NCBI GenBank assembly: GCA_020072565.1 | Contig: JAIQGI010000001.1 | Span: forward strand, 1-64,000 | Direction of reading: 5' to 3' | DNA: 64,000 nt | From: Terriglobia bacterium | GTDB lineage: Bacteria; Acidobacteriota; UBA6911 | Shown: in pieces, positions 25,737-33,521 of the stretch | Layout: each line of letters starts with the position of its first letter | Position numbering within the stretch: the first letter of the stretch is position 1 | Translations under genes and position numbers: made by a program | The notes under the pieces: generated by a model | The model's database searches: none | The model's input: only the letters and a program-made list of their open reading frames with translations | What the model was told of the DNA's origin: nothing

Positions 25737-25772
25737 GGAGTGAAATAAGGCGCAAGCAAACTTGCGCACTCC
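25737..25772. repeat. Hairpin after rmlD
   Basis: GCGCAAG (25750-25756), a CAAA loop and CTTGCGC (25761-25767) form a perfect 7-bp stem, flanked outside by GGAGT and ACTCC, which also pair across 8 unpaired bases on one side. The flanking GGAGTG..ACTCC words echo the 20.8 kb repeat. No T-run follows. Confidence 0.5.
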
Positions 25773-25830
25773 AAGGACTTCATCCAAAACTCGGTGCCGT
25801 ATCGGATCGCATATTTGGCGGAAACGATTC

Positions 25831-26316
25831 ATGGAAAAGAAAACCTCGGGCGAGAAGCTCGTCGCTTCCAACAAGAAGGCATTTCACGATTACTTCGTAT
25901 TGGAGAGGCTCGAGGCTGGAATCGCGCTCCTCGGTACGGAGGTGAAGTCGATCCGCGAAGGCCGGATCAACTTGAAGGACAGCTATGCGATCGTCAAGGA
26001 CGGGGAACCGGTTCTATTAAACTGTCACATAAGCCCTTATTCACACGGGAACCGTCAGAACCACGATCCGACCCGCACCCGGAAGCTGCTGCTGCACCAC
26101 AAGGAAATCCGCAAGCTCATCGGCAAAACCCAGGAAAAAGGACTGACGCTGGTTCCGCTGCGGGTATATCTGACCCGCGGCCGCGTCAAAGTGGAGCTCG
26201 GCGTGGCGCGCGGCAAGAAGGAGTACGACAAGCGCGAGACGGAGCGCCGGAAGGAAGTAGACCGGGAAACCAGGGCAGCCATGAAGACGCACCAAAAACC
26301 AGGTGTCAGGCCTTGA
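25831..26316 (+). CDS. smpB: SsrA-binding protein SmpB
   Basis: SmpB delivers tmRNA to stalled ribosomes for trans-translation. The 161-residue protein has the OB-fold core: [37 protein letters not shown], the [24 protein letters not shown] region and [10 protein letters not shown]. The C-terminal tail, which normally becomes a decoding-site helix, continues through RETRAAMK and ends in THQKPGVRP. Those last residues are encoded by one arm of an inverted repeat that also supplies the stop codon. The ATG at 25831 matches the family start. The tmRNA gene was not found nearby. Confidence 0.95.
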   Translation: MEKKTSGEKLVASNKKAFHDYFVLERLEAGIALLGTEVKSIREGRINLKDSYAIVKDGEPVLLNCHISPYSHGNRQNHDPTRTRKLLLHHKEIRKLIGKTQEKGLTLVPLRVYLTRGRVKVELGVARGKKEYDKRETERRKEVDRETRAAMKTHQKPGVRP

Positions 26317-26400
26317 GAATCTCGTTTTCCAGATCGTTTGCTCCTTGCAATTCATAAACGTTGAAAAACAAAACTCTTAAAGCCTGACACCTGATTTTTG
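26293..26400. repeat. 26-bp imperfect inverted repeat overlapping the smpB 3' end
   Basis: The left arm 26293-26318 and right arm 26375-26400 are inverted complements at 23 of 26 positions (core CAGGTGTCAGGC against GCCTGACACCTG is perfect); the three differences are transitions that still allow G-U pairs. A 56-nt centre separates them. The smpB stop TGA (26314-26316) lies in the left arm, and the right arm ends 29 nt before the pepA ATG. Form and size suit a palindromic mini-element; no target duplication was recognised. Confidence 0.75.
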
Positions 26401-26428
26401 CTGCCAAACCAAATGCCCGGAGGCACGG

Positions 26429-27910
26429 ATGCGAATCGAGTTCGAAGCCCGAAGCTATGCGGATGTCGCTTGTGACCTGCTTGCCTACCCAGTCTTTGAA
26501 GATCAGCTCAAGAAAGCATCTTCCCTTAAGGGGCTGGTCAAAGCCACTCAGGGCGTGGCCGCGACGGTGCTTGCCACAGGCGAGTTCAAGCCGGAGTTGC
26601 ACCGTACCTGCCTCATCCACCGTCCCGCCCGGCTGAAAGCCCGGCGGTTGCTCCTGATCGGCGCCGGAAAAGAGCGCGAGTTCAATCTGGCCCGGCTCAG
26701 GGAAGTTGCCGGCACGGCTGCGCGCGTGGCACGCCAGGCACGCTGCAAGAGCATCGCATTCCTGATGCGCGGGGGATTTCCATCGGCGGAGTCCGCCCGG
26801 GTGTCGGTGGAAGGGGCGTTGCACGGTAACTACGAGTCCGAGATCTACAAGACCCGCGAGATCGAAACGCGTGAAGCGGAAGCCCTGGTGCTCCTCAGCG
26901 AGGGCAAAACCAGGCGGCACCAGGCGGAAGAGGGAATTCGCCGCGGCACGATTGTCGGCAATGCCGTCAATTTCGCGCGCTCGCTGGGGAACGAGCCCGC
27001 CAACATCCTGACCCCGAGCCAACTCGCAGAACGGGCATTGGCAGTAGGCGCACGGACAGGACTCGAGGTCAGTATTCTCGAGCCCGAGGAGATAGAGAAA
27101 CTGGGCATGAATGCCCTGCTGGCCGTCAGTCGCGGCAGCAATCAGCCTCCCAAGCTCATCATCCTCCGCATCCCGGGACAGAAACCGCAGAAAGGTGCTC
27201 CCGTTTTTGCCTTGGTCGGCAAGGGCGTCACCTTTGACAGCGGCGGGATATCAATCAAGCCGGCGGAAAAAATGGAGGACATGAAGGCTGACATGGCCGG
27301 GGGAGCCGCCGTGCTCGCCGCCATGGCCGCACTCGCCGAACTTGGGTCCCTGCATGCGGTCATCGGGCTTATTCCCGCAGTAGAGAATCTGCCGAGCGGC
27401 AACGCGACGAAGCCCGGAGACATCGTGAAGTCGTACCTGGGGAAGACAATCGAGATCATCAACACCGATGCGGAAGGACGGTTGATCCTCGCCGACGCCC
27501 TCGCCTATGCCCGCACGCTAGGAGCCACGCGACTCATCGACATCGCCACGCTCACTGGTGCTTGCGTGATCGCGCTCGGCCACATCAACGCCGGCATGAT
27601 GGGAACCGATCAGGAAATCCTCGAGCGACTGAGGTGTGGAGCCAGACTCACCGGCGAAAGGTTCTGGCAGCTGCCGCTCGACGACGACTACCGCAAGGCC
27701 ATCCGCAGCGAAATTGCGGACATTAAGAATGTCGGCAATCGCTGGGGCGGCGCCATCACCGCGGCCAAGTTCCTCCAGGAGTTTGTAGAAGGCACGCCGT
27801 GGGTACATCTCGATATTGCGGGAGTGGACCTCGACCACGACGGCCAGCCCTTCGCAGCCAAGGGGGCAACCGGCTTTGGTGTCCGCTCGCTCATCCAGCT
27901 GTTTACCTAG
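26429..27910 (+). CDS. pepA: Leucyl aminopeptidase (M17, PepA type)
   Basis: Cytosolic two-zinc aminopeptidase removing N-terminal residues from peptides. The 493-residue chain has the variable N-domain (1-170) and the catalytic domain with GKGVTFDSGGISIKPAEKM, KADMAGGAAVLAA and the M17 signature NTDAEGRLILADAL near residue 350, holding the Lys, Asp and Glu metal ligands and catalytic Arg. Length is normal. The ATG at 26429 follows GGAGG at good spacing. E. coli PepA also binds DNA in dimer resolution; nothing here shows that role. Confidence 0.95.
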   Translation: MRIEFEARSYADVACDLLAYPVFEDQLKKASSLKGLVKATQGVAATVLATGEFKPELHRTCLIHRPARLKARRLLLIGAGKEREFNLARLREVAGTAARVARQARCKSIAFLMRGGFPSAESARVSVEGALHGNYESEIYKTREIETREAEALVLLSEGKTRRHQAEEGIRRGTIVGNAVNFARSLGNEPANILTPSQLAERALAVGARTGLEVSILEPEEIEKLGMNALLAVSRGSNQPPKLIILRIPGQKPQKGAPVFALVGKGVTFDSGGISIKPAEKMEDMKADMAGGAAVLAAMAALAELGSLHAVIGLIPAVENLPSGNATKPGDIVKSYLGKTIEIINTDAEGRLILADALAYARTLGATRLIDIATLTGACVIALGHINAGMMGTDQEILERLRCGARLTGERFWQLPLDDDYRKAIRSEIADIKNVGNRWGGAITAAKFLQEFVEGTPWVHLDIAGVDLDHDGQPFAAKGATGFGVRSLIQLFT

Positions 27911-27913
27911 AAG

Positions 27914-27958
27914 GTGATGAGTCATGAGTGCCGGGTAAAAGGCTTATCACTCATGACT
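27914..27958. repeat. Palindromic TGAGTGATGAGT element, copy B
   Basis: AGTCATGAGTG (27920-27930) and CACTCATGACT (27948-27958) are exact 11-bp inverted partners with a 17-nt loop, between the convergent ends of pepA and pdxA. The right arm contains the pdxA stop codon (27951-27953). It could act as a bidirectional terminator hairpin. Confidence 0.7.
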
Positions 27959-28979
27959 TGCTTTTCAGTCGGAGGGCCCAGCGGATGGCGGCGATCATGC
28001 TGTCGGGGCGTGCGCAACCCCTTCCAGCTATCTCATACGCAGTCCCGTGATCCACAGAAGTGCGGATAAAAGGGAGGCCCAGCGTCACATTCGCGGCCTC
28101 GCCGAATCCCAGCAGCTTGATCGGCGTCAGCCCCTGGTCATGGTAAAGCGACAGGACCGCGTCGAACTCCCCTTGAGCCGCGCGGTGGAAAAGGGTGTCG
28201 GCGGGAATGGGTCCTTCGATTGCCACGTCCGCGTAGCGCGCTCGTGCCTGCGCCAGGGCCGGCATAATCTGCTCGATCTCCTCCCGGCCGAGCAGGCCTG
28301 CCTCGCCGGCATGCGGATTCAGACCGGCCACTGCGATCCTGCGGCATGGCAGCCCGAGGCGGGGGAATTCTTCGAGCAGAATCTCGAGTTTCTCCATGAT
28401 GGATGTCGAAGTGATGCTGTCGATGGCTGCGCGCAACGGCAGATGAATCGTCACCAGCACGACCTTAAGACGTTCGGTCAGAAATGCCATCGCGAACCGC
28501 GAGACTCCGGTCAGGTGGGCCAGAAACTCCGTGTGTCCCGGAAAGGGATAGCCGGCTTCGTTAAAGAACGTCTTGTTCAGCGGCGCCGTGACCATGGCAT
28601 GCAGCCGCCCGGCCCGGCAGGCTCGGACGCATTCCACGATGTTGCGTGCCGCCGCTTCTCCACCGGCTCTCGAACCCCGGCCGGGGGTGATGTGCTCACG
28701 GCTTGCGGGGATATGAACAATGCCGCGTTCCGGCAGCGGCACGCTCCCGCCCAAGGCATCTGCGGAAATCACCTCAAAGTCGCAGGACAGCCCAAGAGTT
28801 GCGGCCTGCCTGCGCATGAGATCGGCATCACCGAATAACAGCAGCCGGCAGCGGCCGCGCAATCCCGGATTTTGCGCAGCACGCAAAGACACCTCGGGCC
28901 CTATGCCGGCAGGATCACCGGTCGTGATGCCGAGCTGGAGGGGTGCAGATTCGGAAGAATTGGGCACAGGCGGGGACAT
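27951..28979 (-). CDS. pdxA: 4-hydroxythreonine-4-phosphate dehydrogenase
   Basis: Oxidises 4-phosphohydroxy-L-threonine for ring closure with PdxJ in DXP-dependent pyridoxal phosphate synthesis. The 342-residue product shows TGDPAGIGPEVSLRAA, the metal/substrate GHTEFLAHL, LNPHAGEAGLLGREE, and a late LYHDQGLTPIKLLGF. These are the family signatures with all three metal-ligand histidines. It lies 55 nt downstream of hfq on the same strand, so both may be one transcript. Its last codon and stop lie in the copy B palindrome. Confidence 0.94.
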   Translation of the reverse strand: MSPPVPNSSESAPLQLGITTGDPAGIGPEVSLRAAQNPGLRGRCRLLLFGDADLMRRQAATLGLSCDFEVISADALGGSVPLPERGIVHIPASREHITPGRGSRAGGEAAARNIVECVRACRAGRLHAMVTAPLNKTFFNEAGYPFPGHTEFLAHLTGVSRFAMAFLTERLKVVLVTIHLPLRAAIDSITSTSIMEKLEILLEEFPRLGLPCRRIAVAGLNPHAGEAGLLGREEIEQIMPALAQARARYADVAIEGPIPADTLFHRAAQGEFDAVLSLYHDQGLTPIKLLGFGEAANVTLGLPFIRTSVDHGTAYEIAGRGCARPDSMIAAIRWALRLKSKS

Positions 28980-29034
28980 CCTTCAGTGCGAAAAGGCGGA
29001 ATTCCCCCATTTCGCCGGTTTGCCTCTCAGCAAC

Positions 29035-29373
29035 CTATTCCAGATCCACGTCGTCAGGTTCCAGGTCGGATTCCTGATCTTCATTCTGCTTATACATGTA
29101 CTTGATTACATGCTTGAGAATCAGGAGATTGGGCCCGTCTTGTCGATGCACTTTGATGCAGCTTCGATCGTACCACTCGATGACCCCGCGGATCTCCTCA
29201 TCATCCACGAGCTTGACGACCATGGGCGTCTTGGCCGCCATCTGTTTGATGTAGTAATAGCTCTCCGCGTTTGTCGTTTCTGGAGGCACGCGCTTGCGCG
29301 GCGCGGCATTGTAACGGGGCATCTGATCCTTGATCTCGGAAAGGCTCGGGCGGATCAGCTTACGATTTACCAT
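29035..29373 (-). CDS. hfq: Divergent Hfq-like Sm-fold RNA chaperone with N- and C-terminal extensions
   Basis: The central part (about residues 40-95) is an Sm domain: [20 protein letters not shown] followed by [20 protein letters not shown] (Sm1-like) and [14 protein letters not shown] (Sm2-like). Canonical Hfq has about YKHAISTI at Sm2; here LKHVIKYMY keeps the KH pair but diverges after it. There are about 40 extra residues at the N-terminus, basic and proline-rich, and an acidic tail ([14 protein letters not shown]). Typical Hfq has no such N-extension. GGGAG stands 9 nt before the ATG. It adjoins pdxA, not miaA. Role in sRNA binding is inferred from the fold. Confidence 0.75.
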   Translation of the reverse strand: MVNRKLIRPSLSEIKDQMPRYNAAPRKRVPPETTNAESYYYIKQMAAKTPMVVKLVDDEEIRGVIEWYDRSCIKVHRQDGPNLLILKHVIKYMYKQNEDQESDLEPDDVDLE

Positions 29374-29521
29374 GAATGCACGCTCCCATGGAGACTAAAA
29401 TAAAACCCGGCTCACTATCGAGGACCTTCAAACCAAAGCGCTGCATCACCTTATGGATTAGATGCGATTGGGCTTTTTCGGAAATGCCGAATTGATAAAA
29501 TAGTAGCTGAAGGATGGTTTT

Positions 29522-29550
29522 TTGACAAGAGAAAAGTAATCCGCTAGATT
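29522..29550 (+). promoter_or_regulatory. Candidate sigma-70 promoter of the TPR gene
   Basis: TTGACA (29522-29527) and TAGATT (29545-29550) are 17 nt apart. The gene ATG at 29612 follows an AGGAGG site at about 62 nt downstream. The -10 matches consensus at 4 of 6 positions. Confidence 0.5.
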
Positions 29551-29611
29551 TTGTATGCTTTGAGTTACCACGACTTAGGTCCGTAGGAGTCGTGCGCTAT
29601 CAGGAGGCACC

Positions 29612-30049
29612 ATGCCACGTCTTAACAGATTCACGAACTGCCTGATGCTGGCCCTGCTTGCACCCATGGGCTCAGGATGGGCCCAGCAGGCACCGCCCAA
29701 GAAGCCTCCGGCAATCATCCGCGACACAGGCGTAGCGGAAGGGAAAACCGATGCCGAGACGGCTGTCAAGAAGGAATACAATCCGCTCCTCGCCGCGGAG
29801 AATCTCGAGAAGGGGAAGTTCTATTTCAAAAGGGGCAACTACGATGCAGCCATCCAGCGATATCTGGATGCCCTGGAATATCAGCCGAACCTGGTAGCAG
29901 CCTACGATGCCCTCGGACGCGCCTATGAAAAGAAAGGGGATAAAAGCCGAGCCTTGGCAATCTACAAAGACTTCCTCAAGAAGTATCCCGAATCTCCAAG
30001 CGCAGCCGATTTCAAATCGAGGTGCGCGCGCCTGGAAAAAAAGAAATGA
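29612..30049 (+). CDS. Exported tetratricopeptide-repeat protein
   Basis: A 145-residue protein with an N-terminal signal-type segment (about 1-24, ending SGWA before QQAPPKKPP). After a proline/lysine linker, three helical pairs of TPR type follow (ENLEKGKFYFKRGNYDAAIQ, DALEYQPNLVAAYDALGRAYEKKGDKSRA, IYKDFLKKYPESPSAADF). It probably acts outside the cytoplasm as a protein-interaction adapter; lipoprotein attachment is unlikely because no Cys lies at the cleavage site. AGGAGG precedes the ATG, and a promoter candidate lies 62 nt upstream. Specific function unknown. Confidence 0.8.
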   Translation: MPRLNRFTNCLMLALLAPMGSGWAQQAPPKKPPAIIRDTGVAEGKTDAETAVKKEYNPLLAAENLEKGKFYFKRGNYDAAIQRYLDALEYQPNLVAAYDALGRAYEKKGDKSRALAIYKDFLKKYPESPSAADFKSRCARLEKKK

Positions 30050-30120
30050 TGAGTAATAAGGACTGAGGGCGCACGCCTGGCTGATCACTCATCACCCATG
30101 ACTAATCAGCCATCACTCAT
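30048..30120. repeat. Palindromic TGAGTGATGAGT element, copy C (compound)
   Basis: GATGAGT (30048-30054) pairs with ACTCATC (30087-30093), and the right side repeats directly as ATCACTCATC / CATCACTCAT through 30120. The first arm overlaps the TGA stop of the TPR gene (30047-30049) and the last overlaps the stop of holB (30117-30119). It separates two convergent genes. Confidence 0.6.
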
Positions 30121-31109
30121 ATGCGGGTGATTTCCGCCAGGAACAGCGCTTCCAGTGCCAGCTGGCGATTAACGTTCTGCTGTATTCCAGCCTTGAGATT
30201 TTTGACCGCTTCGATGGCAGCAACCACAATCGCGTGCGGCACCGATTGCGCCAGTCCGGTCAATTCCCCAACGAGGTCGCGCTGGCCCATCCGCCCCGGC
30301 GCTACTTGTGCGTAGTAGACATCCTGCAACAGCGTGGCGGTCATTTCAACCCACGCTTGAAAGGACTCCTTGTCTTTGGCAATGCCCGCAGCCAGTGCGC
30401 TGGCTTGGGTAAACCGTTCCCGTCGCAGGAGCAGGGAAACGAATCGAAGTGCCTGCCGGCGTATTTCCCGGTTGCGTGCAACATCGAAGGCCAGCGCCGC
30501 GCCGAGGCTGCCGTTGCTCAAAGCCGCAGCCAGTCGTGCGTCCTCGGGCGCGCACCCCTCCTTGCTGGTCAAATATTGCTCTATGGCATCCTCGCCAATC
30601 GGGCCGAACTGGAGCATACGCGCGCGCGAGCGGATCGTCCTCAGAAGAAGGTAGGGTCTTGCGGTGACAAGGATGAGGATCGATCGGCTGGGGGGCTCTT
30701 CGAGGGTTTTCAACAGACAGTTCGCGGCTTCCAGGCGCATCTGATCGGCACCGTCCAGTATGGCTACACGAAAACGCCCCTCAAAGGGCTGATAGGCAAT
30801 CTCATCGATCAAAGCGCGCAGTTGGTCGATCTTGATGAAGGCTCCGTCCGGTTGAATGACCTGGACGTCCGGGTGGGTTGCATTGTTGATTTTGCGGCAA
30901 CTGCTGCAGCTGTTGCAGGCCTTCCCGTTTGCCGGTTGAAGACAGTTCAGATGTTGCGCCAGGAGCAGGGCCAGGGTTCGCTTCCCCACCCCCGCCGGGC
31001 CGGCGAAGATCAGCGCATGAGGCAGCCGGTCCTGGTTGACAGCACGCCGCAGAATCTCGACCACGCGGCCGTTGCCGACAAATGAGTTGAAATTCAGAGG
31101 GGAGGTCAC
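30117..31109 (-). CDS. holB: DNA polymerase III subunit delta'
   Basis: Clamp-loader subunit. The 330-residue protein is an AAA+ member with P-loop AGPAGVGKRTLALLLAQ near residue 37, the four-cysteine zinc module in CNSCSSCRKINNATHPDV (with an upstream Cys), the sensor/SRC-like VTARPYLLLRTIRSRARM and a C-terminal collar of about 120 residues. The GTG start overlaps the tmk stop by 4 nt (GTGA), so the two are translationally coupled; tmk-holB pairing is widespread. Identity as delta' rather than gamma/tau rests on length and this pairing. Confidence 0.9.
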   Translation of the reverse strand: MTSPLNFNSFVGNGRVVEILRRAVNQDRLPHALIFAGPAGVGKRTLALLLAQHLNCLQPANGKACNSCSSCRKINNATHPDVQVIQPDGAFIKIDQLRALIDEIAYQPFEGRFRVAILDGADQMRLEAANCLLKTLEEPPSRSILILVTARPYLLLRTIRSRARMLQFGPIGEDAIEQYLTSKEGCAPEDARLAAALSNGSLGAALAFDVARNREIRRQALRFVSLLLRRERFTQASALAAGIAKDKESFQAWVEMTATLLQDVYYAQVAPGRMGQRDLVGELTGLAQSVPHAIVVAAIEAVKNLKAGIQQNVNRQLALEALFLAEITRI

Positions 31110-31774
31110 AGGTCAGCCTTTCCTCGCGTTGACCCCTCGGCGGCAAAGCGGAACCATGCCGCGAGGAGCGGCTCGATGCGCCCGAAAACCTGATCCGGCG
31201 TTCCCGATGCATCCACGATGCAGATCCGGTCTGAAGCAGATTCAGCCAGCGCCAGATAGGCTTCGCGCACGTCCCTGTGAAATAGCAGACCCTCCGCCTC
31301 GAACCGCCCCTCTGCATCGGCGGCATCGCTGGCCTGATTGCGGAGACGGGCGCGCTGGAGCCCTATCTCCGGAGCAAGGTCGAGCAGGATCGTCTTGTCG
31401 GGCTCACGTATGGCCAGCAGCTGCGCCAATTCCTGGATAGTCGCTGGGGCCACGCGGCGGGCAGCACCCTGATAGGCGCGCGTCGCATCATGGTATCGAT
31501 CCGAAAGCACGGTGACTCCTCGCCTGAGCTCCGGTTCAATCAACTCGTGCAAGTGCTGATAACGGTCTGCAAGATAGAGCAGCAGCTCGGCCACCGGCTC
31601 GCGCTGCGGGCCTTCGGCGTTCAGCAGGACCTGGCGCACAGCGGCGCCAAATGCCGTCCCTCCCGGCTCGCGTGTGCGCAGGCAGGGCACGCCCCTGGCT
31701 GTGAGGTAGACTTCGGTGCGGGCTATTTGAATGCTCTTTCCGGAACCCTCGATCCCTTCAAATGTGATGAACAT
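31106..31774 (-). CDS. tmk: Thymidylate kinase
   Basis: Phosphorylates dTMP to dTDP. The 222-residue product shows P-loop GIEGSGKS (residues 7-14), the dTMP-binding TREPGGTAFG, the SDRYHDATRAYQGAARR region and lid segment. Lengths and motifs are standard. ATG 31774 matches the family N-terminus (MFITFEGIEGSGKS); an upstream start would add 31 unrelated residues. Its TGA overlaps the GTG of holB. The upstream flank toward yggS has no clear promoter. Confidence 0.95.
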   Translation of the reverse strand: MFITFEGIEGSGKSIQIARTEVYLTARGVPCLRTREPGGTAFGAAVRQVLLNAEGPQREPVAELLLYLADRYQHLHELIEPELRRGVTVLSDRYHDATRAYQGAARRVAPATIQELAQLLAIREPDKTILLDLAPEIGLQRARLRNQASDAADAEGRFEAEGLLFHRDVREAYLALAESASDRICIVDASGTPDQVFGRIEPLLAAWFRFAAEGSTRGKADL

Positions 31775-31959
31775 GGCCCGTTCTTGCTTGAGACAGGAAA
31801 TGCATCTAGAATTCCCTCGGCGTCGCGGCGCAGCAGGGAGAGTAGCAAACAGCAGGTTGCGAGACAAGAAAACAGTGGGCAGCTGGTAGCCGGCGAAGGG
31901 CGCATGGCGCTGCCCTATTGCCTGCCGCCACCAGCAAGGTGATTCTCTGGTACCGAACG

Positions 31960-32661
31960 GTGAACGAGATCGCAGAAAACATTTCTAAGGTCCGAGACAG
32001 AATAGCGGCGGCGGCCGCGGCATGCGGGCGGAAGCCTGAGAACATCACGCTGGTGGCCGTCAGCAAGAATTTCAACCAGGACACTATTTCCTCTGCCATC
32101 GCCGCCGGTCAAAGCCACTTCGGCGAGAACCGCGTGCAGGAAGCGGAATCCAAGATTCCGCAATTCCGATCCGTGCCGGACCTCACCTGGCACATGATCG
32201 GCCACCTGCAGTCAAATAAGGCCCAACGTGCCGCCGAGCTCTTCGATGTGGTCCACTCGGTCGACAGTATCAAGCTGGCTCGGAAGCTCAGCCAGGCAGC
32301 CTTGGCCATCGGTAAAACGCTTTCGGTTCTTATCCAGGTGGATCTGGGGCATGAGGAAACAAAATTCGGCGCCGAGCGCAGCCAGGTTGTCGAGATCGCT
32401 GCCGCGATCAGGCCGCTTGGAGGATTGCGCCTGGACGGTCTCATGACCATCCCCCCATTCTTCGAAGATCCCGAACGCACGCGCCCCTACTTTGTGGCAC
32501 TGCGCGAGCTCCGTCAATCGCTTGAACAGGAGCAACCGGGCTGTCTTGGACGAGGACAGCTATCCATGGGAATGAGTCATGACTATGAAGTTGCCATCCA
32601 GGAAGGCGCCACCATTGTGCGTGTCGGAACCGCAATCTTCGGGGAGCGCAGCTATGGATAG
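31960..32661 (+). CDS. yggS: YggS/PLPBP family pyridoxal-phosphate homeostasis protein
   Basis: Non-catalytic PLP-binding TIM-barrel protein that controls vitamin B6 and amino-acid balance. The 233 residues include LVAVSKNF (PLP lysine region, K near 35), HFGENRVQEAESK, WHMIGHLQSNKA and the phosphate-binding SMGMSHDYEVAIQEGATIVRVG tail, read in two parts. GTG 31960 (VNEIAENISKVRDRI) gives the standard family length; GTG 31939 and TTG 31918 are alternatives without better ribosome sites. It overlaps yggU by 8 nt and diverges from tmk. Confidence 0.9.
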   Translation: MNEIAENISKVRDRIAAAAAACGRKPENITLVAVSKNFNQDTISSAIAAGQSHFGENRVQEAESKIPQFRSVPDLTWHMIGHLQSNKAQRAAELFDVVHSVDSIKLARKLSQAALAIGKTLSVLIQVDLGHEETKFGAERSQVVEIAAAIRPLGGLRLDGLMTIPPFFEDPERTRPYFVALRELRQSLEQEQPGCLGRGQLSMGMSHDYEVAIQEGATIVRVGTAIFGERSYG

Positions 32662-32971
32662 CGCCCGCCTCAGGATCCGGCAGAGGGATTCAGGCATTGA
32701 GGTGCCGCTGCACGTTCAGCCTCGTGCGCGCCGCCCACAGATTGCCGGAATCCACGGCAGCGCCTTGAAAGTCAAGATTTGCGCTCCTCCAGTCGATGAC
32801 GCCGCCAATCGCGCTGTCGTAGAGTTCTTTTCCGCACTCCTTGGCCTGCCAAAGTCGTGCCTCCGGATCATCGCCGGGCAAAAATCGAGGGACAAAATCC
32901 TTTGGATCCAGGGCATATCCGAACAGGGCTTCCGGGAAAGCATCTCACAAATGACAGGCGGCGAAGGATGA
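32654..32971 (+). CDS. DUF167/YggU family protein
   Basis: A 105-residue protein with the family core: VPLHVQPRARRPQIAGIHG, LKVKICAPPVDDAANRAVVEF and LLGLPKSCLRIIAGQKSRDK. The fold is a small alpha/beta domain of unknown function, often next to yggS and yggT. The ATG at 32654 lies inside the end of yggS (8-nt overlap), arguing for coupled translation. Confidence 0.88.
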   Translation: MDSARLRIRQRDSGIEVPLHVQPRARRPQIAGIHGSALKVKICAPPVDDAANRAVVEFFSALLGLPKSCLRIIAGQKSRDKILWIQGISEQGFRESISQMTGGEG

Positions 32972-33098
32972 ATGCCTGTTGAATCTCATCCATCATGCAC
33001 CGGGAGTTCTTACCTGCTGCTATCCCTGAATCGCAGACCGCTCTGCCGGAGAAGTGCAAATGGGGTGGATAATATGTGCTGCGGTTGTGCATAACTTG

Positions 33099-33113
33099 TG
33101 AAAATGATTTTCA
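33099..33113. promoter_or_regulatory. Fur-box-like 7-1-7 palindrome
   Basis: TGAAAATGATTTTCA is a perfect 15-nt palindrome and matches the 7-1-7 Fur motif TGATAATNATTATCA at 13 of 15 positions (the wildcard counted). It lies between the convergent ends of yggU and the DUF2007 gene with no start codon close on either strand. Function is inferred only. Confidence 0.4.
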
Positions 33114-33246
33114 TGTGTCCGCCATAAAGTAAGAAAACACAAGACTTGAATCGATATCATCAGGCTCCCGGCCCCTGTGCAAAAAAACGGGCTGGTCTGG
33201 GGGTGTGTAGTGAAAACGAATGGAGCTGCGGCTGATTTTCCCCTGC

Positions 33247-33498
33247 TCAGGGATCGACCAGGTGCAGGTGTCTTCTGCGCCGGTGCTCTTCCAGGACGCG
33301 CCGCGCTTCCTGGGCGAGTGCCGCGGGGACAAAGATGCGTATCTCAGCCAGCCTCCCCACGAAGAGGGGATTGACTTCCTGTGGAAGTTGGGAAGAATAG
33401 TGACAGGGTATGTTGTAGCCTTCCAGCAGGCTTTTGATCACCGATGCTTCGGTCGTCATCCAGGTAGTGGCAACGACGACGGGTGCTTCCTCATTCAT
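33247..33498 (-). CDS. DUF2007-like small protein
   Basis: About 83 residues beginning MNEEAPVVVATTWMTTEAS, then the family pattern SVIKSLLEGYNIPCHYSSQLP and IRIFVPAALAQEARRVLEE. DUF2007 is an ACT-like small domain sometimes called a putative signal-transducing protein; function is unknown. I start it at ATG 33498; a TTG at 33519 would add seven residues. It ends a tight same-strand run with the zinc-ribbon, outer-membrane-like and rsmE genes, 23 nt after its predecessor. Confidence 0.7.
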   Translation of the reverse strand: MNEEAPVVVATTWMTTEASVIKSLLEGYNIPCHYSSQLPQEVNPLFVGRLAEIRIFVPAALAQEARRVLEEHRRRRHLHLVDP

Positions 33499-33521
33499 GC
33501 CAGGCAGCCTAATGCTCAACC

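Noticed and set aside
26317-26428. tmRNA (ssrA) gene next to smpB
   Set aside because: The spacer has only the inverted repeat; there is no alanine acceptor end or tag-reading frame.
31775-31867. Upstream start extending tmk
   Set aside because: It would add 31 residues with no similarity to thymidylate kinase; the family start at ATG 31774 is exact.
33181-33187. T7 run on the minus strand as a terminator for the DUF2007 gene
   Set aside because: No stable stem lies just before the run on that strand, so intrinsic termination is not supported.
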